Source: Prochlorococcus marinus str. MIT 9313
GTDB taxonomy: Bacteria > Cyanobacteriota > Cyanobacteriia > PCC-6307 > Cyanobiaceae
Length of the DNA stretch: 64,000 nucleotides
Reading direction: 5' to 3'
Assembly (NCBI RefSeq): GCF_000011485.1
Contig: NC_005071.1
Location: 1,119,347-1,183,346 of the forward strand
Shown here: positions 1 through 8,203 of the stretch, one piece after another
Layout of the letters: every line of letters begins with the position of its first letter
Numbering within the stretch: the first letter of the stretch is position 1
The notes under the pieces: generated by a model
Told to the model about the DNA's origin: nothing
Database searches by the model: none
Seen by the model: the letters and a program-made list of their open reading frames with translations, nothing else
Translations under genes and position numbers: made by a program

Positions 1-389
1 AAGATTAGACAGTTGTTGGCACATCAGATACTAGACAACAATGAAGCTGTTAAACCATTGGCAATGTTCAAAACGAAGTAGGAATTCCTACTAGCTTGAG
101 CATATAAGTATTCATTGAGAGAGTCAGATTAGCGATGGTCCTGCAGACCAACCACCTAACCTGACTTGATCTGCACCAATTAAACAGACTAGAATAAACG
201 TAAATTAGCAATGTGAATCGGTGAAGCAAGAGCAAAAGGGTTTTCTGTCTTGACAAAAAAGCTGAGTGGCAATGAAATGACTCCGCTACTGATGTCTTAC
301 AATTGAAGAAATACAGGCTTTTCTCCTGAAGAGACAACTCGACGTTCAAAGCGACTTCTCACAAAGGATGAAATAAGCTAAAAGGAGGC
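1..389. other. intergenic / unassigned left edge
   Basis: AT-rich stretch in which no gene could be supported. A 93-codon leftward open frame covers 68-349, but it has no recognisable domain and no ribosome-binding site, so it was not called. The only clear element is the purine-rich AAAGGAGG at 381-388, just before the next gene. Confidence 0.5.
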
Positions 390-992
390 ATGACCAAAGA
401 AACAACCCCGGACTTTTTCGAAGACAGAGGACGCCTGGCGATGGAGCTCCGTGATGCTTTGAAAAGCCTGCGCTCGTTATTTGTAGCGGCTGTCTCGCTT
501 GTGATCACCATTGCAGGATGGAGGCCACGATCAGAAGCTTCTAATTCAACGACTAGCAAGGATGATCAGATCCCTCAAATGGAAGCAATTCCTGCCTCTT
601 CATATCCAATCCTTAGCTCTCGATCGACTCATGACTCAAAGCCAATAGCTAACTCGCGAACAAAACTCAACTCAGATCTAATCGCTACCTCGCAAACGAG
701 GTTTAACTGGAAGGCAATTGAGGCCTCCCCAAAAATCACAAAGCCAGAACGTCGTAAAGTTAACAAATTAGCAGTTGCCAAAGACCTCGTCTACACATTG
801 ATGGCAGCAATCAGCACGATCGCCCTAGTCGTTGGTGTCTCTAGGCTTGAGCCGATTGCTGAAGGGCTCGAGCCAATTGCGCGTTGGGCTAAGTCACAGA
901 ATGAATGTATTGAATCGACTTCCAATAATGATGGAATGAATAAAGCTGATCTTCCGATGAGAGTGATGAGTTGTAATGGTGGCCACGAATAA
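390..992 (+). CDS. hypothetical membrane protein, 200 aa
   Basis: I do not recognise the family. The protein has a short charged N-terminus, a hydrophobic segment at about residues 29-44 and a second at about 132-152. Between them lies a long Ser/Thr/Lys-rich, probably disordered linker that repeats phrases such as 'IANSRTKLNSDLIATSQTR'. The tail after the second segment carries two cysteines. The start is uncertain. A perfect AAAGGAGG lies only one base before the ATG at 390, which is unusually close, and a second in-frame ATG is at 441. No neighbour on the same strand gives functional context. It is probably a strain- or clade-restricted protein. Confidence 0.6.
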   Translation: MTKETTPDFFEDRGRLAMELRDALKSLRSLFVAAVSLVITIAGWRPRSEASNSTTSKDDQIPQMEAIPASSYPILSSRSTHDSKPIANSRTKLNSDLIATSQTRFNWKAIEASPKITKPERRKVNKLAVAKDLVYTLMAAISTIALVVGVSRLEPIAEGLEPIARWAKSQNECIESTSNNDGMNKADLPMRVMSCNGGHE

Positions 993-1375
993 ATGTGAAA
1001 TCAACTAAACCTACAAAATAAGCATTCCTCAATAGAACACCTAAAGCTACAATAGACTATTTACAAACTGATTAAGGAAAGTAATACGCTGCACCCAAAT
1101 CAAGACTCATGACAAAGGAAGTCTAGACCAACCATTGTTTATAAATAATCATAAATCCAAGTTTTCGTCTTGAATCTTTTTCGCTAAAAAACTTGATTAT
1201 CATATCTACAATAGAAGTGCAGCGGATGTTTATATAGAGATGGAAATTATCCATTGATTGATTTAAATCTGAGTATTTATTTTTAAAATTCAAAATTTCT
1301 ATGGATTAGACACTAGTCTAACGAGGAGGGCTCAGAACGTCTCAATATAAACAAAATCTAAAAATCAAAAGAGTA
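993..1375. other. intergenic
   Basis: AT-rich sequence with stops in all frames. I saw no gene, hairpin or repeat that I could support. Confidence 0.5.
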
Positions 1376-1510
1376 TTATCTCTGCACGTCATGTGCGCAT
1401 CCATCTCCCTCATACAAATCACTGTCGTAATATCCATTTCTAGTTCCAAAATAAAGCGTTATCAGTGCAAATGGTAAAGAAGCCCATAGAAGTACTGTTG
1501 ACAAATCCAT
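1376..1510 (-). CDS. small one-helix membrane protein, 44 aa
   Basis: This 45-codon leftward frame starts at ATG (1508-1510) and ends at TAA (1376-1378). The N-terminal half is a clean hydrophobic helix, MDLSTVLLWASLPFALITLY, followed by a short polar tail with a Tyr-Tyr-Asp-Ser-Asp-Leu-Tyr cluster. The pattern of 'MDLST..., helix, FGT.NGYYD' is what one expects of the small membrane proteins common in Prochlorococcus, and that resemblance comes from memory. No ribosome-binding site is evident, which is normal for these organisms. Function is unknown. The main alternative is a chance open frame, but the hydrophobic-then-acidic layout argues against that. Confidence 0.55.
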   Translation of the reverse strand: MDLSTVLLWASLPFALITLYFGTRNGYYDSDLYEGDGCAHDVQR

Positions 1511-1739
1511 GGCGTAAACGAATGGCTGGTTCCTTATCAGAGGATATTAAACGAATCCGGCCTGTGTGGTCTAATACTTATAACGCAACAAATTGCGCTT
1601 GAGGCCAGCCCTCCCTCCGCTTATTCTGTCAGCAATAGAACACAAACCAAACAATTTGAGGGTATCTCCCCAGGTTAATGATGGGCTAGTAAATAACCTT
1701 GATTGGGGAATAGCAATGCTTGATTTATATTTTTTGTGT

Positions 1740-3002
1740 TCAAGACAGGCATGAAAGTCTCGTCTCTCTAACCCAAAAGATACTTGTTAATAAAGTGATC
1801 GAAGCACTGCCCGCTACCCAGTAAGCAGGGCTAATTGGATTTCCACTTCCCTGAATTAACCAGGTCGCTATTAATGGTGTTGTACCACCAAAAATTCCCA
1901 TAGAAGTGTTGTAGGCAAAGGCCAGGCCGGTACAGCGAACCACCTTAGGCATTAGCTCCACATTCGCGACATTTAATCCTCCCGAAAGAGTTGCGAGTGC
2001 AATCACAAATCCAAGCTGCCCTGCGAAAATTCGTAAAGGATCAGTGGTGTGAATCAATTCAAACAGTGGAATCGACCCAAACATCAACATGCCACCCCCA
2101 GCGAGCAACAATGGCTTGCGTCCAAGACGGTCTGAAAGCCAAGCTGTTAATGGATAAAGTAGTAAAAGTATTGCCATAGAAACTGTATTTATATTCAAAG
2201 CTATGCGTTCAGACACCATATCTATTTCTTTTATATAACTCACAACATACACAAAAGCTGCATAGAAACCAACACCACCACCAATATTAAGCAAGAACAA
2301 GCGTAATACCTGCATACGGTATTTTCCAAAAACCTGTTGTACTGGGTCTCTGGATACATCAGTAGATACATCGCTAACAAGGCCACGACGAATTAAAAGT
2401 CCTATTAATGCGACAAGAGAACCAAGAGCAAAAGGCACTCTCCAGCCCCAGATATCTAGCTGTTGATGGTCAAGAATATTCGCAAGAAAACTTGCGACTG
2501 CTGAAGCCAACAGAATTCCTAATACTGCACCCCATAGCCCCCAAATAGCAAAGAAGCCTCGTCGTTGATCAGGGGCATTCTCAACGAGATAGACAATCGA
2601 TGTTGTGTACTCGCCGCCAACTGATAATCCTTGAATGATACGCAACAAAACAACTATGATCGGGGCGGTTACACCAATCCTGCTGTAGTTGGGCATACAG
2701 GCCATTAGCACTGTTGGAATAGCCATAGCCATCAAGGTAAGGATAAGAGCCTGTTTTCGTCCCAGCAAATCAGCGATACGTCCGAACAAAAGTCCTCCAA
2801 AGGGCCGAACTAGAAAGCCGACGGCAAACGCTCCGAAAGCAGCAATTAGAGAAACAGAAGGATTACTTGAGGGAAAGAACTGTCGTCCAATAACGTTGGC
2901 AAAGTATCCATACAAAGCAAAGTCATACCACTCGATCACGTTACCAACGAGGCCCGCTAGTATCACACGCATGTTAGATGTTTCTTGGGCTTTTGCGATC
3001 AT
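1740..3002 (-). CDS. MFS transporter, metabolite:H+ symporter (MHS) family
   Basis: A 420-residue, 12-helix major facilitator. The N-terminus carries the MHS-family phrase GNVIEWYDFALYGYFANVIG, as in ProP, KgtP and ShiA. The helix 2-3 loop motif GRIADLLGRKQAL is present, and its counterpart in the second half reads WLSDRLGRKPLLLAGG. 'RIIQGLSVGGEYTTSIVYL' in helix 4 is also typical. The family imports organic acids, betaine or proline with protons, and the substrate cannot be read from the sequence. The start is the ATG at 3002; an in-frame ATG 10 codons later is possible. It stands alone in an AT-rich gene-poor stretch and has no operon partner, so recent acquisition is possible but unproven. 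Confidence 0.88.
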   Translation of the reverse strand: MIAKAQETSNMRVILAGLVGNVIEWYDFALYGYFANVIGRQFFPSSNPSVSLIAAFGAFAVGFLVRPFGGLLFGRIADLLGRKQALILTLMAMAIPTVLMACMPNYSRIGVTAPIIVVLLRIIQGLSVGGEYTTSIVYLVENAPDQRRGFFAIWGLWGAVLGILLASAVASFLANILDHQQLDIWGWRVPFALGSLVALIGLLIRRGLVSDVSTDVSRDPVQQVFGKYRMQVLRLFLLNIGGGVGFYAAFVYVVSYIKEIDMVSERIALNINTVSMAILLLLYPLTAWLSDRLGRKPLLLAGGGMLMFGSIPLFELIHTTDPLRIFAGQLGFVIALATLSGGLNVANVELMPKVVRCTGLAFAYNTSMGIFGGTTPLIATWLIQGSGNPISPAYWVAGSASITLLTSIFWVRETRLSCLS

Positions 3003-3575
3003 GCCAAATAACTAAAAGAATGGTCTTTTCAGGCGAGTCTCCCCTCATGATTAAGCAAGAAATTCTGACCTAAGGCAAAACATAAATGGTGTGATTAAGA
3101 CTTAAGAAAAGGCAAAAGCGTTTCTTGTATGTCGAAAAAAGAGAATTCATTGATGTACTCTTCATATCTTACTTAAACACATCCGCAAATGCTATCTGAT
3201 CTGAATTCTGTGTTCAAATCACAATTCATTCATAAATGAAAGGCAAAGTTGTATATATGCAAAGGTCTAAGATTGACCAAAAAAGTTGCCAACCCTGTAT
3301 CATTTCCGATTATACAAACCAGGAAATAGAGTGATTTATACACATTAAGCTATTAAAGATATGCCTTGCTATATATTGAGAAAATTTTGATTAGTGTAAC
3401 TGCATGAGATTCTATTATCTCTAGCTTTCATAGCAGTTCTGTTTTCTCAAGATGAAGTCAAGCCAAGAGCTTTTTACACATCAGGAGAGAATCAAATTTT
3501 CCCAGCTTTTGAAAATGAATTTAGCAATGGTTTTCTATGGATGAGTTCCAAGAAACCATACAAGAATCAAAAAGA
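3003..3575. other. intergenic
   Basis: About 570 bases of AT-rich sequence upstream of the leftward symporter. It has only very short open frames (15-30 codons) with no hydrophobic or conserved pattern. The symporter's promoter should lie at its left end, but no box could be assigned with confidence. Confidence 0.5.
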
Positions 3576-3604
3576 AATTGGGCAGAGAAAGACTCTGCCC
3601 AATT
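3576..3604 (-). terminator. rho-independent terminator of the 30-aa gene
   Basis: A perfect 12-bp inverted repeat, AATTGGGCAGAG / CTCTGCCCAATT, with a 5-base loop. On the leftward strand it is followed by TTCTTTTTG. It lies 13 bases after the stop codon of the small gene at 3618-3710, so it probably ends that transcript. This supports the small gene being transcribed. Confidence 0.8.
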
Positions 3605-3617
3605 AAGCAATTTATTT

Positions 3618-3710
3618 TCAGGCGTCTGCTGGATCGTTAACGGCCAACCAGAAGAAGAAAGCAAAACCAAGAATGCCAAGGACTCCAAGGATTGCAGCTG
3701 AAGGAATCAT
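3618..3710 (-). CDS. very small one-helix membrane protein, 30 aa
   Basis: A 31-codon frame, ATG at 3708-3710 and TGA at 3618-3620. The peptide begins MIPSAAILGVLGILGFAFFF and ends WLAVNDPADA, that is one glycine/alanine-rich transmembrane helix and a short acidic tail. Size and layout resemble the minor subunits of photosystems and cytochrome b6f. It does not match PsbI, J, K, L, M, N, T, X, Y, Psb30, PsaI, PsaM, PetG, PetL, PetM or PetN as I remember them. A strong intrinsic terminator follows 13 bases downstream, which supports a dedicated transcript. The pcb antenna gene is about 1.3 kb away. The product is probably membrane-located, with function unknown. Confidence 0.7.
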   Translation of the reverse strand: MIPSAAILGVLGILGFAFFFWLAVNDPADA

Positions 3711-4195
3711 TTGAATTAGAATGCAAAGCCGGTTAATTATACACTATAAAATCCAGCCTTAAGCACCATTTCTAGCATGTTTTCAAATCTGCTTGGTTTA
3801 ATAAGCCTTATACGATCGTTATCGCTTAGGGCATTAGGCTAGCTGCACATAATGGATTCGTTGTAAGTCGCAAGGCAAGACGCCTTATAGGCGCGCCAAT
3901 AAACTCAAGGTCAAGCCAGCCCGAAAAGCCAATTCGTGCTGCAAGGGGACCCTTAGATAAAAAATCACCAAACAGTGCTGCAATGAAAAAACAATCCAGA
4001 TCATTTAAACAGCTCATACAAAGGCATTGCTTGTAAACAGCCCATCACCAATCTGGTATCAAGATATTCTGATAAATTTAGGCCTACAGATGGGGCATCA
4101 CAAGCAATGAAGAGTAACTTCAACTTTGCAGTCAGATAATTCTAATTCGCCCAAGAAATGCTAGAACTATAAGGTCTTCGCTCACCCCTGGAATT

Positions 4196-4474
4196 ATGGG
4201 ACGAAATGTAGGTGATCCAATTGACCCACTCGACGGTGCTCCCAAGTGGATGCAGCGGTGGCTGGCTCCACCTATTATTTGGTGGCGTGGTGTAGAGGAT
4301 CAACAAGTTAGTGCCATTCATGCACTTTTACTTGGTGGGCCTGCTTTATTTGTAATGATCCTTTGGTTCTTTGGCGTAAATGCTGATCCCAATGGCATTG
4401 GATCCGTTGCAAGTTGCCCGGCAGAATGGAAATGCCTAGGGCTAGGCTGGCTTTTAAATTTCAGTGGTGCCTGA
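4196..4474 (+). CDS. hypothetical one-helix membrane protein, 92 aa
   Basis: Starts at ATG 4196 and is followed 58 bases later by an intrinsic terminator. The N-terminus is rich in Trp and Pro (APKWMQRWLAPPIIWWRG). One strong transmembrane segment, HALLLGGPALFVMILWFFGV, covers about residues 42-61. The C-terminus has two cysteines (SCPAEWKC) and a second weakly hydrophobic stretch. I do not recognise the family. It converges on the pcb gene with about 510 bases between the two stop codons. The Trp-rich, membrane-facing N-terminus would fit a thylakoid protein, but that is inference. Confidence 0.68.
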   Translation: MGRNVGDPIDPLDGAPKWMQRWLAPPIIWWRGVEDQQVSAIHALLLGGPALFVMILWFFGVNADPNGIGSVASCPAEWKCLGLGWLLNFSGA

Positions 4475-4531
4475 TAACAAGAGAATCCACGATAAGTCCT
4501 AATGAATTTAAAATTCAAATAGGTTTAATTA

Positions 4532-4555
4532 AACCCTGCACATAAGTGCAGGGTT
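4532..4555 (+). terminator. rho-independent terminator of the 92-aa gene
   Basis: A perfect 10-bp stem AACCCTGCAC / GTGCAGGGTT with loop ATAA, followed by ATTCTTTTG on the rightward strand. It shares its stem core (CCCTGCAC/GTGCAGGG) with the pcb terminator 400 bases away. Confidence 0.82.
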
Positions 4556-4939
4556 ATTCTTTTGCAAAAAAATCAAGCCATCTATCCACAAAAGGGAGTA
4601 AAGCTACGCCCCCACCAAGAAGAAGGAGGCAGGTGGGTTAGTGGGTTTAATCCATAACCAACAAAGCCATAATCTACAAAACCAAAATAGTCAAACCCTA
4701 TTCGTGAGAAATAAGACTGTAGGCTTTTTAAAATGATGAGTTTTTTAGATGTGTTCTGTTTAGCTTGAGAGTTATACATTCATAAAATCAGAAACAGTAA
4801 AACCATTCCAAGTATTTTGCTTGAGGACCGTTTAGCCCTGAACTTCATAGATAGCAGGATTGAGCTTAGAAAAATCTGTAAAAGCATAGAAAGAAATATT
4901 CAATCAATGGACAAATCAGACTATTCCTAACCAAAAAAA
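4556..4939. other. intergenic between two convergent terminators
   Basis: About 380 bases between the terminators of two convergent genes. A 65-codon leftward open frame is low-complexity and Phe/Tyr-rich, and I do not believe it. Nothing else was seen. Confidence 0.5.
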
Positions 4940-4965
4940 AAGCCCTGCACCAATGTGCAGGGCTT
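4940..4965 (-). terminator. rho-independent terminator of pcb
   Basis: A perfect 11-bp stem AAGCCCTGCAC / GTGCAGGGCTT with loop CAAT. On the leftward strand it runs straight into a T-tract of nine bases. It lies 22 bases past the pcb stop codon and is a textbook strong terminator. Confidence 0.92.
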
Positions 4966-4987
4966 AATTGAATTACTGGAGAACCAA

Positions 4988-6040
4988 TCAGTTCAGAGTA
5001 ATTGTTGCGCTGTCGGCATTGCCGATAGCATTGGAAACTCTCTTGAAATCAAATCCGAGAGCTCTGAGGGCATGCCACAGATGACCTTGGATATAGAAGA
5101 ATCCCAAGTAGTAGTGAATGTTGGTCAACCAAGCACGTGATGTGTAGGTTCCTTCAGGAAGATTTGCAGTGTCAACCCAATAAGGAGAGATACTGAATTT
5201 GAGATCTAGAACTTCACCGAAGAATGTATCTGGATAAATGGTTGTGTTAGAAGCACACCAGAAGGCAGCAACTAAAGCCATCCAACCTACACCTGCAAGG
5301 GCCCATGAGAGCTGAGCTTCAGCACTAAGGATTCCTTTGCCTTTAAATGTGGTGTACTCACCAGCTTGCTTGGTAACAATGTGCCAAAGGCCACCAGACA
5401 TCATGAACAATGCGAGGAAGGCATGGCCGCCCATTACATCTTCAAGGCTATTAATAGCTAGGAAATTAAACTGAGCATTCCATACCATGCCAATGTTCAG
5501 ATTTGGTACTACAGTTCGTACTACCCCTTCTGCATTGTCATACAGGCCGTAATACTTAGCCCATTCAACAAATTGAACGTTGCCAAGGCCTAATAGGAAT
5601 AGGTGATGACCAAGAATAAAGGTCAACTTGTCTGGATCATCCCACTTAAAGTCAAACTTTCTAGCCCACTTAACTCCCATTTCGCCAATGTCTCCATTGA
5701 ACAGGAGGGAGTGCATAAGTCCGCCAGCTGCATAAACCATGGATAGAACCAGGTGCAGGACTGCCGTCACAACAATTGGGTAAGTATCAGTTATGACACC
5801 ACCATCACCGACGCCTATTCCAAGAGTTGCCAGATGAGGGAGGGCAACCAGAGGCTGATGCCCCATGGGTACTGAGGGGTCATAACGGGAAAGTTCAAAT
5901 AAGGTGAACGATCCTGCCCAGAAGGCCATCAAACCTGTGTGGGCAATATGCGCTGCCAGGAATTTTCCTGATCGATTTGTAGTTCCAGCATTTCCTGCCC
6001 ACCACCCATAGGTGGGGTTAGGATTTCCATAAGTTTGCAC
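4988..6040 (-). CDS. pcb: chlorophyll a/b-binding light-harvesting protein Pcb
   Basis: A 350-residue membrane antenna protein of the six-helix CP43/IsiA superfamily, which binds divinyl chlorophylls a and b next to a photosystem in the thylakoid. The start is GTG at 6040, giving MQTYGNPNPTYGWWAGNAGT, the usual Pcb N-terminus. Recognisable helices contain the conserved chlorophyll-binding histidines: AAHIAHTGLMAFWAG, VLHLVLSMVYAAGGLMHSLL, LGHHLFLLGLGNVQFVEW, MGGHAFLALFMMSGGLWHI, and near the end LGFFYIQGHLWHALRALGF. There is no large lumenal loop between helices 5 and 6, which excludes CP43 (PsbC). Strains of the MIT9313 type carry two pcb genes, one tied to photosystem II and one to photosystem I in iron stress. 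Which of the two this is cannot be settled here. IsiA is the alternative family name but is not expected in this organism. Confidence 0.95.
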   Translation of the reverse strand: MQTYGNPNPTYGWWAGNAGTTNRSGKFLAAHIAHTGLMAFWAGSFTLFELSRYDPSVPMGHQPLVALPHLATLGIGVGDGGVITDTYPIVVTAVLHLVLSMVYAAGGLMHSLLFNGDIGEMGVKWARKFDFKWDDPDKLTFILGHHLFLLGLGNVQFVEWAKYYGLYDNAEGVVRTVVPNLNIGMVWNAQFNFLAINSLEDVMGGHAFLALFMMSGGLWHIVTKQAGEYTTFKGKGILSAEAQLSWALAGVGWMALVAAFWCASNTTIYPDTFFGEVLDLKFSISPYWVDTANLPEGTYTSRAWLTNIHYYLGFFYIQGHLWHALRALGFDFKRVSNAIGNADSATITLN

Positions 6041-6660
6041 GAGAACGGAGCAAGAGAAACGCCAGCAGCATTATGAACCTTTACTAAGGGATTCACCTAG
6101 AACCTGTAACAAGACTCCACTTGAGCAGCGAATTAGTGCTAATTACCTAGGTGTTTATGCTAAAAAAATCGATATTTTAGGCATAATTACTCAATGTCGG
6201 TCAATTTACTGGCACACTCTGCCGATATTTTGAGGCGATTCTTGCTAAAGGGCGTATCTCTCGCAATCCACTCAGAAGGCCTGCCATGGTTCATGGCAAG
6301 ATCAAGTCTTGAGGGATTAGGCCTTGCAGGTCAAGAAAATAAGGTGCGTTTTTTGCTAGAGATTAGGTTCAACCGTTTCCAGAGGAGAGGTGCCAAACAC
6401 TCACTAGAAATCGATTCCCCAATCGTTTGAAAATCAGCTTTTGTCATCGTTGACTTTCTATGCGTGTCTTAACAACGCTATAAAGAAGCATCTGATCTGA
6501 TTCCCAGAAAATCCACTAGTGGCACTTCAATAATCAGATGAAAACAGCCAAGCTAATGAGCCTCACATAGTTCATGGTGGATCTTTGGCTAAATCAATGT
6601 AAAAACAATTTATCAGCTCATCAGCTTAGATCAAGCTAATATTAACCCTGCCATAATGAC
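6041..6660. other. pcb upstream region, no supported gene
   Basis: The pcb promoter and leader should lie within the first 150 bases, which are AT-rich near 6130-6190. A 78-codon rightward open frame at 6194-6430 has no recognisable domain or ribosome-binding site and was not called. Nothing else is supported. Confidence 0.45.
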
Positions 6661-6831
6661 TTATCTAGTAAAAAGACTCAACTTACGAGGTTGTCTGCAT
6701 ACTTGTGAAGGGATAAACCTCTTGAATCCCCAAAGGGATCCATTCAGGTCCTTTGCTTGGATGTTTCTTATAAAAAGAATCAAGTCAATAAACATGATTA
6801 GAAAACCAATATTGGTCCCTAGTCCAATCAT
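6661..6831 (-). CDS. possible small one-helix membrane protein, 56 aa
   Basis: A 57-codon leftward frame, ATG at 6829-6831 and TAA at 6661-6663. It starts MIGLGTNIGFLIMFIDLILF, a plausible single transmembrane helix. A short linker and the phrase NGSLWGFKRF follow, then a basic tail. An in-frame stop lies two codons before the ATG, fixing the start. A rightward 62-codon frame overlaps it completely and looks random. The next small gene leftward-reading lies about 80 bases upstream, so the two could share a transcript. The call rests only on the hydrophobic pattern, and chance is a real alternative. Confidence 0.35.
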   Translation of the reverse strand: MIGLGTNIGFLIMFIDLILFIRNIQAKDLNGSLWGFKRFIPSQVCRQPRKLSLFTR

Positions 6832-6909
6832 GGGCTTTCACTAGGCAATGAATTGAAAAAGTGTATGGCTCATTGATTCTCAACACTCAATTTTTTTCGC
6901 CAAGTAAGG

Positions 6910-7035
6910 TTATTTTTTACTTTTAGTGAGGAGGGTTATCAATGCGCCAAACAACCAACTTGAAGTAAGCATAGCAAGCACCACTGCGGCAATAGTAAGA
7001 GTGCTTGGACCACCCGCTTCGTTCAAAAAGTGCAT
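6910..7035 (-). CDS. small one-helix membrane protein, 41 aa
   Basis: A 42-codon leftward frame, ATG at 7033-7035 and TAA at 6910-6912. A GGAG ribosome-binding site lies about 10 bases before the ATG. The peptide has a short polar start (MHFLNEAGGPST), one continuous hydrophobic helix (LTIAAVVLAMLTSSWLFGAL) and a basic tail (TKSKK). This positive-inside layout predicts the N-terminus outside or lumenal. The size range and design resemble small photosynthetic membrane subunits and stress peptides, but I cannot name it. The pcb gene is 0.9 kb downstream on the same strand. Confidence 0.62.
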   Translation of the reverse strand: MHFLNEAGGPSTLTIAAVVLAMLTSSWLFGALITLLTKSKK

Positions 7036-7519
7036 TTCATTTCAGCTCCGATCGATTTCGAATGGCTTTGCTCAACATGACAGCAATAAACGGAATTTGA
7101 ATTGCATACTTCTGCAATTTTATCCTCTACTCCAGGCGTACTACTTCCCCAGTGGCTAAGCGATCAATGATTTCCTTAACTCGATTAAGGGTAACTATAA
7201 TAAGCGAGCCAACAGCCATTGCTTTAATGAGGTGTGAACCACTACACAAATCTCGCCACAAATCCACTAAGTCGCAACCAAGTCTCAACAAAAAGATGGG
7301 CTCGGAAGCACCAAGACTCCCTTACGGTCTAGCAATGAATCACGGAACTAGATCCGCATCCTCTTGAAACTACCCAAACACGATGCTGATGAGATCAATC
7401 TGAGCGGACTCCTCAGAGATCCGTCAACGTAAGCGAAGCCTCCTCAACAGGTCAAACCGCAATTAGGCCAAGGATCAGCCCTACTCCTTTGCGGTACAAG
7501 AGCGGAGTTCAAGCAACTC
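7036..7519. other. intergenic, one undecided small frame
   Basis: No supported gene. A leftward frame open from about 7321 down to a TAG at 7127-7129 could encode 30 residues from an ATG at 7217-7219 (start MAVGSLIIVTLNRV, then KEIIDRLATGEV) or 46 from a GTG at 7265-7267. It has a short hydrophobic stretch but no other support. Rightward frames here look random. Confidence 0.4.
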
Positions 7520-7723
7520 TCAGGACAAAGATTCACGAATGCATTGCCCGAATTTCTCCCACTGAAGGTCGGTCATATTGTCGGTGCCAAATGGGATGCC
7601 AATTTGCTTTGAACAAAGAACTCTGCGCGACTCTGCTTTAGCGTTCATCTGTTGGGGATATTGGTCCTGAATACATATTCCCATGGCAATTAAAAGACAT
7701 GTGGTGGCGAGCTGTGATTTCAT
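7520..7723 (-). CDS. small putative secreted protein, 67 aa
   Basis: ATG at 7721-7723. The N-terminus MKSQLATTCLLIAMGICI is a short hydrophobic signal-like segment. It is followed by a polar mature region with two cysteines (VLCSKQ and FGQC) and the phrase MTDLQWEKFGQCIRESL. Paired cysteines after a signal sequence fit a small periplasmic or exported protein. No family is recognised. It stands alone, with no operon partner and no clear terminator. Confidence 0.5.
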   Translation of the reverse strand: MKSQLATTCLLIAMGICIQDQYPQQMNAKAESRRVLCSKQIGIPFGTDNMTDLQWEKFGQCIRESLS

Positions 7724-8203
7724 CTTTTGGATAGCGTGAGGGCTCTATGCCCGTTGCCTACCAGCATGATTTCATTAAGTAGAAGAAGCCGTGAGGCCTC
7801 TCACTCATCTTCGTGATCTTGCTCACATGATGGGTTGAACAAGAAGAATGCAAGGTCTCCCCTTTGATAGATCTTTTGAAGCCCCCATCTCAAGGCAAAT
7901 TATTAACTTCAAAAGCTTTGCTCTTTGAGCCTGATTAGAACACCAAAAACCCCATGGGAAAGTCATTTAATGTTAGGAGAATTCGTAAACCTTTGAGGCA
8001 TTACTACGAAGACTTTAGGTCTCTAGAAATCAAGCGCATCATTCTTCTAACAATTCGCCTTAAAATTATTTTCAACTATACACAGCAATTGATTTTGCAT
8101 GGATTGGAAAAATCCGCATTAACTGGATCCAGACTCACAGCTGAGCACACTTCCGAATAGCTCATGCCTACAACAGTGAGGATTGACCAAAAACAACCCT
8201 AAG
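7724..8203. other. intergenic
   Basis: About 480 bases with no supported gene. A 68-codon rightward frame at 7954-8160 lacks recognisable features and a ribosome-binding site. Codon use looks random, so it was not called. Confidence 0.45.

Noticed and set aside
68..349. 93-codon leftward open frame
   Set aside because: No domain, no ribosome-binding site and a random-looking residue mix; probably chance in an AT-rich edge.
3826..4017. 63-codon leftward open frame
   Set aside because: Some hydrophobic stretches, but no recognisable family, no ribosome-binding site and no terminator. It may be a gene remnant, but I cannot support it.
6194..6430. 78-codon rightward frame upstream of pcb
   Set aside because: Lies in the expected pcb promoter region, has no motif or ribosome-binding site and ends in a random-looking tail.
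7127..7267. 30- to 46-codon leftward frame with a short hydrophobic stretch
   Set aside because: No clear start or ribosome-binding site and only weak hydrophobicity. Left undecided rather than called.
7400..7415. Sequence GGACTCCTCAGAG resembling the Yfr1 small RNA core
   Set aside because: The Yfr1 core I recall is ACTCCTCACAC. This differs and lacks the two flanking stem-loops.
7954..8160. 68-codon rightward frame
   Set aside because: Residue composition and lack of start signals suggest chance.
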